Translations under genes and position numbers: made by a program
Notes under the pieces: generated by a model
What the model saw: only the letters and a program-made list of their open reading frames with translations
Database searches by the model: none
Told to the model about the DNA's origin: nothing
Source: Actinomycetospora straminea
Lineage (GTDB): Bacteria > Actinomycetota > Actinomycetes > Mycobacteriales > Pseudonocardiaceae
Assembly (NCBI RefSeq): GCF_028737255.1
Contig: NZ_JAQZAN010000001.1
Coordinates: 558,001-622,000 of the forward strand
Length of the DNA stretch: 64,000 nt
Direction of reading: 5' to 3'
Shown here: positions 25,157 to 33,581 of the stretch, piece after piece
Layout: each line of letters opens with the position of its first letter
Numbering within the stretch: position 1 is the first letter of the stretch

Positions 25157-26308
25157 ATGGGTGTGCTGGACGGCGTCAAGGTCATCGAGGTCGCGGGGAT
25201 CGGGCCCGGCCCGTTCGCGGCGATGATGCTCGCGGACATGGGCGCCGACGTGCTGCGCATCGACCGCCCCGCCGGCGGGCGGGGGCTCTCGCTCGGCAAC
25301 ACCGACAAGGACGTCCTCGCCCGCGGGCGGCGGTCGGTGGCCCTGGACCTGAAGTCCCCCGACGGCCTCGCCGTGCTCCTCGACCTCGTCGAGACCGCCG
25401 ACGTGCTGCTCGAGGGCTACCGCCCGGGCGTTGCCGAGCGGCTCGGCTTCGGCCCGGACGACTGCCACGCCCGCAACGAGCGCCTCGTCTACGGGCGCAT
25501 GACCGGCTGGGGCCAGGACGGCCCGCAGGCCTCGCGCGCCGGGCACGACCTGACGTACCTGTCGACCGCCGGCGTCGTCGCGCACATGGCGGGCCGGGAC
25601 GGGGCGCCGGCGGTCCCGATCAACCTCGTCGGCGACTTCGGCGGTGGCGGGATGCTGCTGGTCGTCGGCGTCCTCGGGGCGCTGGTGGAGCGGAGCACGT
25701 CGGGGCGCGGCCAGGTCGTCGACGCCGCGATCGTCGACGGCGCCGCGCTGCAGATGGCGATGGTCTACGGGATGCGCGCGGGCGGGCTGTGGCCGAACGA
25801 GCGCGGCGCCAACCTCCTCGACGGCGGCGCGCCGTTCTACGACCACTACCGGTGCGCGGACGGCGGGTACGTCGCCGTCGGGGCCCTGGAGCCGCAGTTC
25901 TACGCCGCGCTGATGCAGGGCCTGGGGCTGGAGGGCGAGGAGATCGCCGGCAGCCAATGGGACATGCGCCGCTGGCCGGAGTGGCGCGCGCGCATCGCCG
26001 AGGTGTTCGCGACCCGCACCCGTGACGAGTGGGCGGCCGACCTCGAGCCGACCGACGCCTGCGTCGCCGCCGTGCTCACGATGGAGGAGTCCGTCGAGCA
26101 CCCGCACAACCAGGCCCGCGGCCTGCACGTCGAGGCGTTCGGCGTCACCCAGCCCGCGCCCGCCCCGCGCTTCAGCCGCACCCCGAGCGGCACGCCGACC
26201 TCGCCCGCGGCGCCCGGCGAGCACTCCGCGGAGGCGCTCGCCGACTGGGGCGTCGACCGTGACCGGATCGCGAAGCTGCAGGAGGCGGGGGTCGTCCACC
26301 AGACCTAG
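25157..26308 (+). CDS. CaiB/BaiF family CoA-transferase (alpha-methylacyl-CoA racemase-like)
   Basis: 383 residues. It starts MGVLDGVKVIEVAGIGPGPF, followed by AAMMLADMGADVLRIDRP. The catalytic-base region GRMTGWGQDGPQASRAGHDLTYLS contains the His/Asp expected of the racemase branch. GAPFYDHYRCADGGYVAVGALEPQFY is the family's second signature. This branch epimerises 2-methylacyl-CoA so that it can enter beta-oxidation, as needed for sterol side chains and branched fatty acids. GAGGAGGACGAGG precedes the ATG. The operator upstream links it to the fadAB/acd/fadD genes. Confidence 0.92.
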   Translation: MGVLDGVKVIEVAGIGPGPFAAMMLADMGADVLRIDRPAGGRGLSLGNTDKDVLARGRRSVALDLKSPDGLAVLLDLVETADVLLEGYRPGVAERLGFGPDDCHARNERLVYGRMTGWGQDGPQASRAGHDLTYLSTAGVVAHMAGRDGAPAVPINLVGDFGGGGMLLVVGVLGALVERSTSGRGQVVDAAIVDGAALQMAMVYGMRAGGLWPNERGANLLDGGAPFYDHYRCADGGYVAVGALEPQFYAALMQGLGLEGEEIAGSQWDMRRWPEWRARIAEVFATRTRDEWAADLEPTDACVAAVLTMEESVEHPHNQARGLHVEAFGVTQPAPAPRFSRTPSGTPTSPAAPGEHSAEALADWGVDRDRIAKLQEAGVVHQT

Positions 26309-26349
26309 GCTCTGACGACGGTTTCGCGCACCCCGCCCGAGGAGGCCCC

Positions 26350-27750
26350 GTGATCCTGACCCCGGCCGGGGCGTGGCGCGCCGTGGGCAACATGCGCTCG
26401 CGGGTGCTCGAGGGCCCGTTCGCGGACCTGCGCCGTATGCCCCGCACCGCGTTCGACACCGGGCCGGGCGAGGCCGGCGTCGAGGGCGTCGGCCGCGCGC
26501 ACGGGCTGGCGCGCGCAGGCTCGGTGAGCACCTACCGCTACGCCGTGCACCCCACGGCGCGGCTGCGGGGCGCACCGGTGGTGCTGGTGTCGCCGCTGGG
26601 CGCCTGCGGGGTGGCGTTCGACCTGCGGCGCGGCAACAGCCTCGTCGAGCACCTCGTCGGCGAGGGCCGGTCGGTCTACCAGGTCGACGACGAGGACCTC
26701 GTCGGCCACGGCGGCGCGATCACCCCCGGTCCCGCCGACCTCGAACGCTGGGTGGACGAGATCCTCCCCCACGTCGTGCGGACGGTCAGCGCCGCGCACC
26801 AGGGCGCCCCGGTGCACCTCGTCGGCTGGTCGATCGGCGGGCTGCACGCGGTGCTCGCCGCGACCGGCCACCCGGACCTCCCGATCGCCTCGGTCACGGC
26901 GATCGCGACGCCGTTCAAGCTCGACGAGGTGCCCCTGGTGGTGCGGGCGCGCCCGCTGGCGATCGCCGCGGGCGGACCCGTGCTCGCGACCCTGCAGACG
27001 CTGCTGGCGCTCATGCCGCTGCCCCGCCTGCTGCGCGCGCTCGGGCTCGGCTCACTCGACGAGCTGCTCACGGCGCCGCTGACGATGATCACGCGCCTGG
27101 ACGACCGCGACTTCCTCGCGCAGATCGAGGCCGTCGACGACGTGCGGGCCCTCATCGGCGAGCAGGCCCGGTACGTCGGCACCTACTTCCGCGCGATGGT
27201 CACCCCCGAGGACCTCGAGGCCGGCCGCGTCCCCGTCGGACACCGGGTCGTCGACCTGCGCGACCTGCACCGCCCCGTCCTGCTCGTCGCCGGCGAGAGC
27301 GACCGCGTCGTCCCGCCGCGCGCCGTCCGCACGGGCACCCGCCGGCTGCTCGGCGCCGACACCCGCCTCACCACGGCCCCCGGCGGCCACCTCGGCGTGC
27401 TCACCGGCCGGGCCGCCAAGGACACGACGTGGGCCCGTCTGTGCGCGTTCCTGGGCCGCCACGACCCGCCCGACGCGGTCGAGGGCGGCAGCCCGACCGG
27501 GCGGCGGATGCTGCGCCCGGCGCGCTCGCGGTCGCGGTCCGGGGCCGACACGATGCGGCCGGCGCCGCGCGAGGAGCCCGCGCCGTCCGCGCCGTCGGCG
27601 TCGTCCGCGCCGTCGGAGGCCCCCGACGGCGGCTCCCGCAACGGGACGGTCCCGGAGAGCGGGGGGAACGCGACCCCCGCCCCGCGGCGTTCGTCACGCC
27701 TGCCGGCCCCCAAGCGGGCGACGCGCTCGCCCCGTCGCGGGCCGTCTTAG
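26350..27750 (+). CDS. alpha/beta hydrolase, PHA-synthase-like fold, with disordered tail
   Basis: 466 residues. After an N-terminal cap, VVLVSPLGACGVAFDLRRGNSLVEHLVGEG resembles the PhaC-type entry to the alpha/beta core (cited in part). The nucleophile elbow is VGWSIGGLHAVLAA with Ser, not the Cys of true PHA synthases. VLLVAGESDRVVPPRAV provides the Asp and GGHLGVL the His. The last ~85 residues are Pro/Ser/Arg-rich (SAPSASSAPSEAP) and disordered. GGAGG precedes the GTG. An esterase or lipase acting on long-chain esters is the most likely role; it follows the CoA-transferase gene by 41 bases. Confidence 0.85.
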   Translation: MILTPAGAWRAVGNMRSRVLEGPFADLRRMPRTAFDTGPGEAGVEGVGRAHGLARAGSVSTYRYAVHPTARLRGAPVVLVSPLGACGVAFDLRRGNSLVEHLVGEGRSVYQVDDEDLVGHGGAITPGPADLERWVDEILPHVVRTVSAAHQGAPVHLVGWSIGGLHAVLAATGHPDLPIASVTAIATPFKLDEVPLVVRARPLAIAAGGPVLATLQTLLALMPLPRLLRALGLGSLDELLTAPLTMITRLDDRDFLAQIEAVDDVRALIGEQARYVGTYFRAMVTPEDLEAGRVPVGHRVVDLRDLHRPVLLVAGESDRVVPPRAVRTGTRRLLGADTRLTTAPGGHLGVLTGRAAKDTTWARLCAFLGRHDPPDAVEGGSPTGRRMLRPARSRSRSGADTMRPAPREEPAPSAPSASSAPSEAPDGGSRNGTVPESGGNATPAPRRSSRLPAPKRATRSPRRGPS

Positions 27751-27825
27751 ACAGAGTCCCTGGAGAGTTCCGGGGCAGCTCCGGCCTCACCGGCCCCCGT
27801 CGGGAGGGTCGTCTACTGTGACGGC

Positions 27826-28167
27826 GTGGTCTCGTTGCGCGATGCCCGCCGTGATCGAGGGTGGTCGCAGACCACGGCCGTGGCGCGACTGCGCGAGCTC
27901 GCCCAACAGGGCCAGGTGGACGTCGCCAGCGCCGCGAGCCTGAAGACCCAGCTGTCGCGCTGGGAGAACGGCACCGTCCCCGACGAGCCGTACCGCACGC
28001 TGCTCGCGGAGCTCTACGAGCGCGAGCTCGGCGAGCTCGGCATCGACGTCACCCCGCACTGGGAGCGCAGCCACGAGATCCCGGGGCTGCTCACCGAGAT
28101 CCGTGACGAGCTGCGCACGCTCAACGAGCTGCTGCGCGACCGGAAGGACTCGACGCCGCAGCCGTGA
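27826..28167 (+). CDS. XRE-type helix-turn-helix regulator
   Basis: 113 residues. SLRDARRDRGWSQTTAVARL, then SLKTQLSRWENGTVPDEPYRTLLAELYER, fit the lambda-repressor-like HTH with the typical WENG turn. The C-terminal ~40 residues (LLTEIRDELRTLNELLRD) form a probable coiled coil for dimerisation. A TACTGT -10 ends six bases before the GTG, so the message is probably leaderless. No target is apparent. The convergent minus-strand gene downstream is unrelated. Confidence 0.85.
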   Translation: MVSLRDARRDRGWSQTTAVARLRELAQQGQVDVASAASLKTQLSRWENGTVPDEPYRTLLAELYERELGELGIDVTPHWERSHEIPGLLTEIRDELRTLNELLRDRKDSTPQP

Positions 28168-28187
28168 GCAGGTCGTCGAGGTCCTGC

Positions 28188-28367
28188 TCAGTTCTGCGGG
28201 TGGCGGCCGCGGACGACCTGCAGGTGCGGCGCCTCGTCCGACGGCTCGAGCCGCGTCAGCACCAGCCCGAGGGCGGCGACCGACACGGTGCCCACGGCGG
28301 CGACGGCCTCCGCGGTCAGGTCGAGCACATCGGCCAGAGGACGCAGCGGCGCCAGCAACACGTTCAC
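28188..28367 (-). CDS. small hypothetical protein
   Basis: 59 residues from a GTG with AGGGG upstream: NVLLAPLRPLADVLDLTAEA, then VAAVGTVSVAALGLVLTRLE and a polar tail. The middle could be a single hydrophobic helix. No family is recognised. It is convergent with the XRE gene. The 290 bases between its start and the aldo/keto reductase start hold no supported gene. Confidence 0.45.
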   Translation of the reverse strand: MNVLLAPLRPLADVLDLTAEAVAAVGTVSVAALGLVLTRLEPSDEAPHLQVVRGRHPQN

Positions 28368-28658
28368 GAAACCCCTACGACGATCGGTGGAGCGAGGACC
28401 CGGGCCGTGACCCGAGGAGACCCGCGCGACGTCGTGGCATCGGTGCCGTCCGGCGTCGGGGCCGCTCGCGAGCTCGTGCGGACCATCGTGCCAGCCGGGC
28501 CTCGACACCGAGACCGCTGTCGCGTCAATTCACACGTCGGCCACAGCTGACTGCGCCAGCCGGTCGCCCTGGTGCGCCGATCGGTGGATTGTTTCCGCCG
28601 GCCGGTAGCGTCGATCTCTGCGCAGGCCGCGGCCGACGACCGGACCTACGGTACGGGA

Positions 28659-29654
28659 GTGCGCCATCGCCAGCTCGGTTCGAGCGACCTGCAGGTCTCC
28701 GAGATCTCCCTCGGCTCCTGGCTGACCTACTCCGGCGGCGTCGAGGCCGACGCGACGGCGGCCTGCACGCGGGCCGCCTTCGACGCGGGCATCACGTTCT
28801 TCGACACGGCCAACGTCTACGGCCGCGGGGCGGCCGAGGAGGCGTGGGGGCGGATCCTCGCCGACTACCGGCGCGAGGACTACGTGCTCGCCACCAAGGT
28901 CTACTTCCCGATGTCGAGGACCGACCGGGGCCTGTCGCCCGCCCAGATCCACAAGCAGATCGACGCCTCGCTGCGGCGGCTCGCCACCGACCACGTCGAC
29001 CTCTACCAGTGCCACCGCTTCGACGCCGAGACGCCGATCGAGGACACGATGGAGGCGCTCGCGGAGGTCGTGCGCGCGGGCAAGGCGCGCTTCCTCGGCA
29101 TCAGCGAGTGGACGCCCGACCAGATCCGCGCGGGCCTCGCCGCGTGCCCGGACGACGTGACGATCGTGTCCTCGCAGCCCCAGTACTCGATGCTCTGGCG
29201 TGCCCCGGAGGCCGAGGTCTTCCCGACGACCGCCGAGCACGGCATCTCGAACATCGTCTGGTCGCCCATGGCCGAGGGTGTGCTCACCGGCAAGTACAAG
29301 CCGGGCGAGCCGGTGCCCGTCGACTCCCGCGCGGCGAGCGACGAGATGAACGGGTTCATCCGCCAGAAGCTGACCGATCGCACCCTCGAGGCCGTGCAGC
29401 GCCTGGTCCCGATCGCCGAGGGGGCGGGGCTGTCGATGGCCGAGATGGCCCTGGCCTGGGTCCTGCGCCGCCCCGAGCTGGCGTCGGCGATCGTGGGCGC
29501 CTCGCGGCCCGAGCAGGTCCACGCCAACGCCGCGGCCGCCGGGATCGAGCTCACCGCCGACACCCTCACCGCGATCGACGAGGCCCTCGGCGACGTCCCC
29601 GTCACCGGCCAGCAGCTCGGCCCCGGCGCCTCCGCCGCGATCACCCACCGCTGA
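28659..29654 (+). CDS. aldo/keto reductase (potassium-channel beta-subunit-like subfamily)
   Basis: 331 residues, full TIM-barrel AKR. The start RHRQLGSSDLQVSEISLGSW is typical. The catalytic tetrad is visible as FFDTANVYG (Asp, Tyr), LATKVYFP (Lys) and LYQCHRFD (His). NADPH-binding is suggested by the C-terminal AIVGASRPEQVHANA. It reduces carbonyls; the substrate is unknown. TACGGT ends six bases before the GTG, indicating a leaderless transcript. A very strong hairpin follows the stop. Confidence 0.93.
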   Translation: MRHRQLGSSDLQVSEISLGSWLTYSGGVEADATAACTRAAFDAGITFFDTANVYGRGAAEEAWGRILADYRREDYVLATKVYFPMSRTDRGLSPAQIHKQIDASLRRLATDHVDLYQCHRFDAETPIEDTMEALAEVVRAGKARFLGISEWTPDQIRAGLAACPDDVTIVSSQPQYSMLWRAPEAEVFPTTAEHGISNIVWSPMAEGVLTGKYKPGEPVPVDSRAASDEMNGFIRQKLTDRTLEAVQRLVPIAEGAGLSMAEMALAWVLRRPELASAIVGASRPEQVHANAAAAGIELTADTLTAIDEALGDVPVTGQQLGPGASAAITHR

Positions 29655-29672
29655 GGTGCGCCTCCGGCGCTC

Positions 29673-29712
29673 GTGAGCAGAAAGAAGTGCTGGGGCACTT
29701 CTTTCTGCTCAC
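29673..29712. terminator. bidirectional terminator
   Basis: A perfect 18-bp stem, GTGAGCAGAAAGAAGTGC, with a TGGG loop and its exact complement, between convergent genes. The stem contains A-rich and T-rich arms, so each strand carries a short U-tract. An outer pair GGTGCGC / GCGCACC brackets it. Confidence 0.9.
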
Positions 29713-29727
29713 CTGCGCGCAGCGCAC

Positions 29728-30486
29728 CTAGCGCGGCAGGCGGCGCCAGGCCCAGCGGGGCAGCAGGCGCATCACGGTGAAGAGCACGCGCAGCGCGCCC
29801 GGCACCCAGACGACGTCGCGGCCGGCGGTCAGGGCGTCGGCGGTGGCGTCGGCGACCTGGCCCGGTGTCGACGACAGCGGCGCCGGGTCGAGCCCGCTGT
29901 CGGCCGTCATGCGCCCGACGACGAAGCCCGGGCGCACGAGCGTGAGGTGCACGCCGCTGCCGTGCAGCGCGTCCGCGAGGCCCGACGCGAACCCGTCGAG
30001 GCCGGCCTTCGCACTGCCGTAGACGTAGTTCGCGCGCCGCACCCGCACCCCGGCCACCGACGAGAACACAACGATCTCGCCCGACCCGCGCGCCCGCATC
30101 CGCGCCGCGACCTCGGTGAGCACCGCGACCTGCGCGACGTAGTCGGTGTGCACGACGGCCGCGGCGTGCGCGGCGTCGCGCTCCGCGCGGGCCTGGTCGC
30201 CGAGGACCCCGAACGCGAGGACCACCGTGTCCGGCAGGCCGTGCGCGGCCTCGACAGCGTCGAGCACCCCGGCCTGCGCGGCGAGGTCGTCGGCGTCGAA
30301 CTCCACGGACGCGACCTCGGCGCCGGCGCTGCGCACCGCCGCCTCCTCGGCCGCCAGCTCGCCCGCGCGCCGCGCGGCCAGCACGACGGTGCCGGCGCGG
30401 CCGGACGCGGCGAGGCGGCACGCGAGCGCCACCCCGATCTCGCTGCGGCCACCGAGGACGAGGACGACCGGGCGCTGCGCGGGCAC
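29728..30486 (-). CDS. SDR family reductase, DprE2-like
   Basis: 252 residues. LVLGGRSEIGVALACRLA is the cofactor loop. VVLAFGVLGDQARAE, IVVFSSVAGVRVRRANYVYG and SAKAGLDGFASGLADALHG contain the Ser and Tyr-x3-Lys active site, and the C-terminus reads DVVWVPGALRVLFTVMRLLP. These segments match DprE2, the reductase of the decaprenyl-phospho-ribose epimerisation route to arabinan. No DprE1 neighbour is seen, so the exact reaction is uncertain. TAGGCT ends six bases before the GTG, again a leaderless arrangement. Confidence 0.85.
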   Translation of the reverse strand: MPAQRPVVLVLGGRSEIGVALACRLAASGRAGTVVLAARRAGELAAEEAAVRSAGAEVASVEFDADDLAAQAGVLDAVEAAHGLPDTVVLAFGVLGDQARAERDAAHAAAVVHTDYVAQVAVLTEVAARMRARGSGEIVVFSSVAGVRVRRANYVYGSAKAGLDGFASGLADALHGSGVHLTLVRPGFVVGRMTADSGLDPAPLSSTPGQVADATADALTAGRDVVWVPGALRVLFTVMRLLPRWAWRRLPR

Positions 30487-30564
30487 CGCGGCAGCCTAGG
30501 GAGAGGCACTCGCCCCGAGGCCCGGGGGCCCGTAGCGTCACGGCGACCGACAGGAGGCCGCGCG

Positions 30565-30888
30565 GTGAAGACGGTGCACGCCATGATCCCGCCCCACGCG
30601 CTCGACGGCGTCCGTCGCGCGCTGGAACGGCACGCGGTGCTGGGGATGACGATCGCGGAGGTCAGCACCCTCGGCGCGTCCGGGTCGCGCAGCCTGCGGC
30701 GCGGGCAGGTCGTCGAGGACGGGCTCGCGCCGTGCCTGCGCATCGAGACGATCGTCCACGACGAGCTGGTCGACCGCGTCGTCGACGAGATCGCCGCCGC
30801 CGTGCACCCCGACGGGCGGCTCTGGGTGACGCCCCTGGATCTCGTCCTGCGCGTCCGGACCGGGGAGCGGGGCGCCGACGCGGTGTAA
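30565..30888 (+). CDS. PII-like (GlnB/GlnK family) protein lacking the T-loop tyrosine
   Basis: 107 residues following the PII alignment: KTVHAMIPPHALDGVRRALE, then LGMTIAEVSTLGA, the T-loop region (residues ~37-54: SGSRSLRRGQVVEDGL), LRIETIVHDELVDRVVDEIA, the B-loop-like DGRLWVTPL and the C-terminal RTGERGADAV. Canonical PII has RGAEY in the T-loop for uridylylation or adenylylation; here Val replaces Tyr, and the Lys of FLPK is also missing. It therefore cannot be modified in the usual way. No amtB or glnD neighbour exists. CAGGAGG precedes the GTG. Confidence 0.8.
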   Translation: MKTVHAMIPPHALDGVRRALERHAVLGMTIAEVSTLGASGSRSLRRGQVVEDGLAPCLRIETIVHDELVDRVVDEIAAAVHPDGRLWVTPLDLVLRVRTGERGADAV

Positions 30889-31066
30889 TCGCCGGCGTCC
30901 CGTCGTGACCGCACCGTGACGACACGGTGACGCGTCGGCGACGACCGTCCGCCGCAGGGCCCCGCCCGCTGAGCGGAACACGGTGTCGCCGACGCACGCG
31001 GTGCGGCGAGGATCGTCCTGCCGGGGGACGACGCCATCGATCGAGTGATGGTGTGGGGGTGATGAC

Positions 31067-32035
31067 GTGTCGGACGTCGGACGTCATCGCCGCGTCGGTG
31101 CCACCGGATTCGAGCACGCGGCCCTCTTCTACGACGACGAGGCGTGCTTCGTCCGTGGCGTGGTCGACCACGTGCGCGCGGGCCTCGAGGCCGACGAGGC
31201 CGTCGTGATCGCGCTGCCCGGCGAGGACCTCGGGCCGATCCGCGACGCCCTGGGCGCCGACGCCGCGGCCGTGGTCCTCCAGGACGTCCGCCGCCTCGGG
31301 CGCAACCCCGCGCGGCTGGTCCCGGCGCTGCACGAGTTCGTCGACGGCCACCCGGGCCGGCGCGCCCGCGTGGTCGGCCAGGGCCTGTGGGCCGACCGTC
31401 CCGCCGACGAGCGCGCCGCCTACCTCCAGCACGACGCGCTGACCAACCTCGCGTTCGCCGTGCGGCCCGTGACGATGCTGTGCCCGTACGACACGCGCCG
31501 GCTGGACGCGGACACCGCCGCCGACGCGCGCGCGGCGCACCCGCTGCTCGTCGAGGACGGCGCGCCGGTGGAGAACGCGACGTACGGCGACCCGCTCAAG
31601 CTCGCCGAGGCGGTGCTCGGCGCGCTGCCCGAGCCGCCCGAGCTCGGCGAGACGCTGGTCTTCGGCGCCCCGGACGGTCCGCGTGCCGTGCGCCGCGCGG
31701 TGGCCGAGCACGCGGCGGGCGCGGGCCTGGCGCCCGACCGCGTCGCCGACCTCTGCCTCGCCGTCCACGAGGTCGCCGTCAACACCGTCGTGCACACCGC
31801 GGGCCGCGGCATCCTCTCGCTCTGGCACACCGACGACCGGGTCGTCGCCGAGGTCCAGGACGGCGGGTGGATCGAGGACCCGCTGGTCGGGCGCTACCCG
31901 CCGGACCCGGAGGACGGGCGCGGGTACGGCCTGTTCCTCACCCACCGCCTCTGCGACCTCGTGCGCGTCGCGAGCAGCCGCGACGGCGGCACGACGGTGC
32001 GCATGACGATGTACCGCGACGGGGGCCCGCGCTAG
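31067..32035 (+). CDS. MEDS + HATPase anti-sigma-type regulator (RsbA-like)
   Basis: 322 residues with two domains. Residues ~15-175 fit the MEDS sensor (GFEHAALFYDDEACFVRGVVDHV; the phrase ALFYDDE is typical). Residues ~200-320 fit a Bergerat-fold ATPase: DLCLAVHEVAVNTVVHTAG is the N-box and EDGRGYGLFLTHRLCD the G-region. This layout is that of actinobacterial anti-sigma serine kinases, which sequester a SigB-type factor or phosphorylate an antagonist. No partner sigma factor is adjacent. GGGGGTGA precedes the GTG. Confidence 0.88.
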   Translation: MSDVGRHRRVGATGFEHAALFYDDEACFVRGVVDHVRAGLEADEAVVIALPGEDLGPIRDALGADAAAVVLQDVRRLGRNPARLVPALHEFVDGHPGRRARVVGQGLWADRPADERAAYLQHDALTNLAFAVRPVTMLCPYDTRRLDADTAADARAAHPLLVEDGAPVENATYGDPLKLAEAVLGALPEPPELGETLVFGAPDGPRAVRRAVAEHAAGAGLAPDRVADLCLAVHEVAVNTVVHTAGRGILSLWHTDDRVVAEVQDGGWIEDPLVGRYPPDPEDGRGYGLFLTHRLCDLVRVASSRDGGTTVRMTMYRDGGPR

Positions 32036-32066
32036 CGTCTGCCTCCCGCCGATCAGGGAGCACACC

Positions 32067-32699
32067 GTGGACGCCGCCGATCTGCACGCCGCGATCTCCG
32101 CCGAGCGCCTGCGGCTCGCCGACGTGATCGACGCGCTGACGCCCGAGCAGTGGACGCAGCCGACGCTGTGCGCCGGCTGGACGGTGAAGACCCTCGTCGC
32201 CCACCTCACGCTGACCTCGCGGCTCACGCCGTTCGAGGCCGTGCGCGCCATGATCGCCGCGCGCTTCGACATCAACCGCATGATCGACCGTTCGGCCCGG
32301 GCCCGCGCCGCGGAGTACTCGCCGGCCGAGCTCGCGGCCCAGTACCGCGAGTCGGCGACCTGGACCGGGCGCCCGTTCGGCACCAAGCCCCGGGACCCGC
32401 TCGTCGACGTCCTCGTGCACGGGCAGGACCTCACCCGCCCGCTGTCCATCCGGCTCCCGATGCCGGCGGAGCACGTGGTCCCGGCGCTCGACCACACCCT
32501 CGGCGCCTCGTTCTACGGCGCCCCGAAGCGCCTCGCCGGCCTGCGGCTCGTGGCGACGGACGCCGACTGGTCCCACGGCGAGGGCGCCGACGAGGTGCGC
32601 GGCCCGTCCGGCGACCTGCTCCTCGTCGCCACCGGCCGTCGCTCCGGCCTCGACGCGCTCGAGGGCCCGGGTGTCGAGACGGTGAGCGGGCGGCTCTGA
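32067..32699 (+). CDS. maleylpyruvate isomerase family mycothiol-dependent enzyme
   Basis: 210 residues of the DinB-like mycothiol-dependent family. The start DAADLHAAISAERLRLADVI and the metal-binding phrase QPTLCAGWTVKTLVAHLT are typical, as is DVLVHGQDLTRPL, which supplies two more ligand positions. Such proteins use mycothiol as cofactor for isomerisation or conjugation. GGGAG precedes the GTG. It follows the MEDS regulator by 31 bases and may be co-transcribed; the substrate is unknown. Confidence 0.88.
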   Translation: MDAADLHAAISAERLRLADVIDALTPEQWTQPTLCAGWTVKTLVAHLTLTSRLTPFEAVRAMIAARFDINRMIDRSARARAAEYSPAELAAQYRESATWTGRPFGTKPRDPLVDVLVHGQDLTRPLSIRLPMPAEHVVPALDHTLGASFYGAPKRLAGLRLVATDADWSHGEGADEVRGPSGDLLLVATGRRSGLDALEGPGVETVSGRL

Positions 32700-32770
32700 G
32701 CTGAGGCGGACCGTTCCTGTCCGCTCTCCCCGCTGGACTGTTCGCCACCGTCCGCCCCGAGGAGGAACCC

Positions 32771-33175
32771 GTGCTCTCCCGCTTCCCGCTCAACCCCGTG
32801 CTCCCCGCCGCCGACGGCCCCCGCGCCCGCGCCTTCTACCGCGACGTGCTCGGCATGACCCTCGTGTCCGGCCCCGACGACGACCCGATGATGTTCACCG
32901 CCGCGGAGGGCACCCGCGTCGTCGTCACCGAGATCCCCGACCGCCGCCCGGTGCCCTACCCCGTGGTCGCGTTCCTGGTCACGGGTCTGCACGACATCGT
33001 CGACGAGCTCCTGACACGCGGTGTCAGCTTCCACGACCCCGGCGCCGAGCGCGGCACGTTCGCCGGGCAGGCCGGCCGGGCGGAGGGCGTCGTCACCGAC
33101 TACGGCCCGGTCCGCAGCGCCTGGCTGTACGACTCCGAGGGCAACCTCCTGGCCCTCAACGAGATCGTCGGCTGA
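32771..33175 (+). CDS. VOC/glyoxalase-fold protein
   Basis: 134 residues with the two beta-alpha-beta-beta-beta modules of the vicinal oxygen chelate fold: LPAADGPRARAFYRDVLGMTL and the C-terminal SAWLYDSEGNLLALNEI. The acidic residue near the end (NEI) is a usual metal ligand. GAGGAGGAACC precedes the GTG. It is the first of three adjacent VOC genes. Function (lyase, dioxygenase or resistance) cannot be assigned. Confidence 0.85.
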   Translation: MLSRFPLNPVLPAADGPRARAFYRDVLGMTLVSGPDDDPMMFTAAEGTRVVVTEIPDRRPVPYPVVAFLVTGLHDIVDELLTRGVSFHDPGAERGTFAGQAGRAEGVVTDYGPVRSAWLYDSEGNLLALNEIVG

Positions 33176-33219
33176 GGTCTTGCGGCCCCGAGGACGCTGG
33201 GGCCGTGGAGGGACGACTC

Positions 33220-33570
33220 ATGGGCTTCGTCGGCGTCTCCGACCTCGACGCCGCGGAGCGGTTCTACGGCGACGTGCTCGGTCTGGAGCTCGCCGACGAG
33301 CGGCCGTTCGCGCTGGTCGCCGACGTCGACGGGACGATGCTGCGGATCACCGAGGTGCCCACGCCGGCCGCCGCCCCGTACACGGTGCTCGGCTGGCGAG
33401 TCCGTGACCTCGCGTCCGCCGTCGACGAGCTCGCCGGGCGCGGTGTGGAGTTCACGCGCTACGAGGGCATGGGCCAGGACGAGCGCGGCATCTGGACCGC
33501 GCCGGGCGGGACGAGGATCGCGTGGTTCCTCGACCCCGACCGCAACAACCTCTCCCTCGCCGAGATCTGA
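33220..33570 (+). CDS. VOC/glyoxalase-fold protein
   Basis: 116 residues: MGFVGVSDLDAAERFYGDVL at the start and GTRIAWFLDPDRNNLSLAEI at the end, the standard VOC frame with a terminal Glu ligand. The ATG at 33220 is chosen because GGAGGG stands seven bases upstream; a GTG at 33205 is the alternative. It lies between two other VOC genes with short gaps (44 and 11 bases), so the three probably form one transcript. Confidence 0.87.
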   Translation: MGFVGVSDLDAAERFYGDVLGLELADERPFALVADVDGTMLRITEVPTPAAAPYTVLGWRVRDLASAVDELAGRGVEFTRYEGMGQDERGIWTAPGGTRIAWFLDPDRNNLSLAEI

Positions 33571-33581
33571 GGAGCCGGGCC

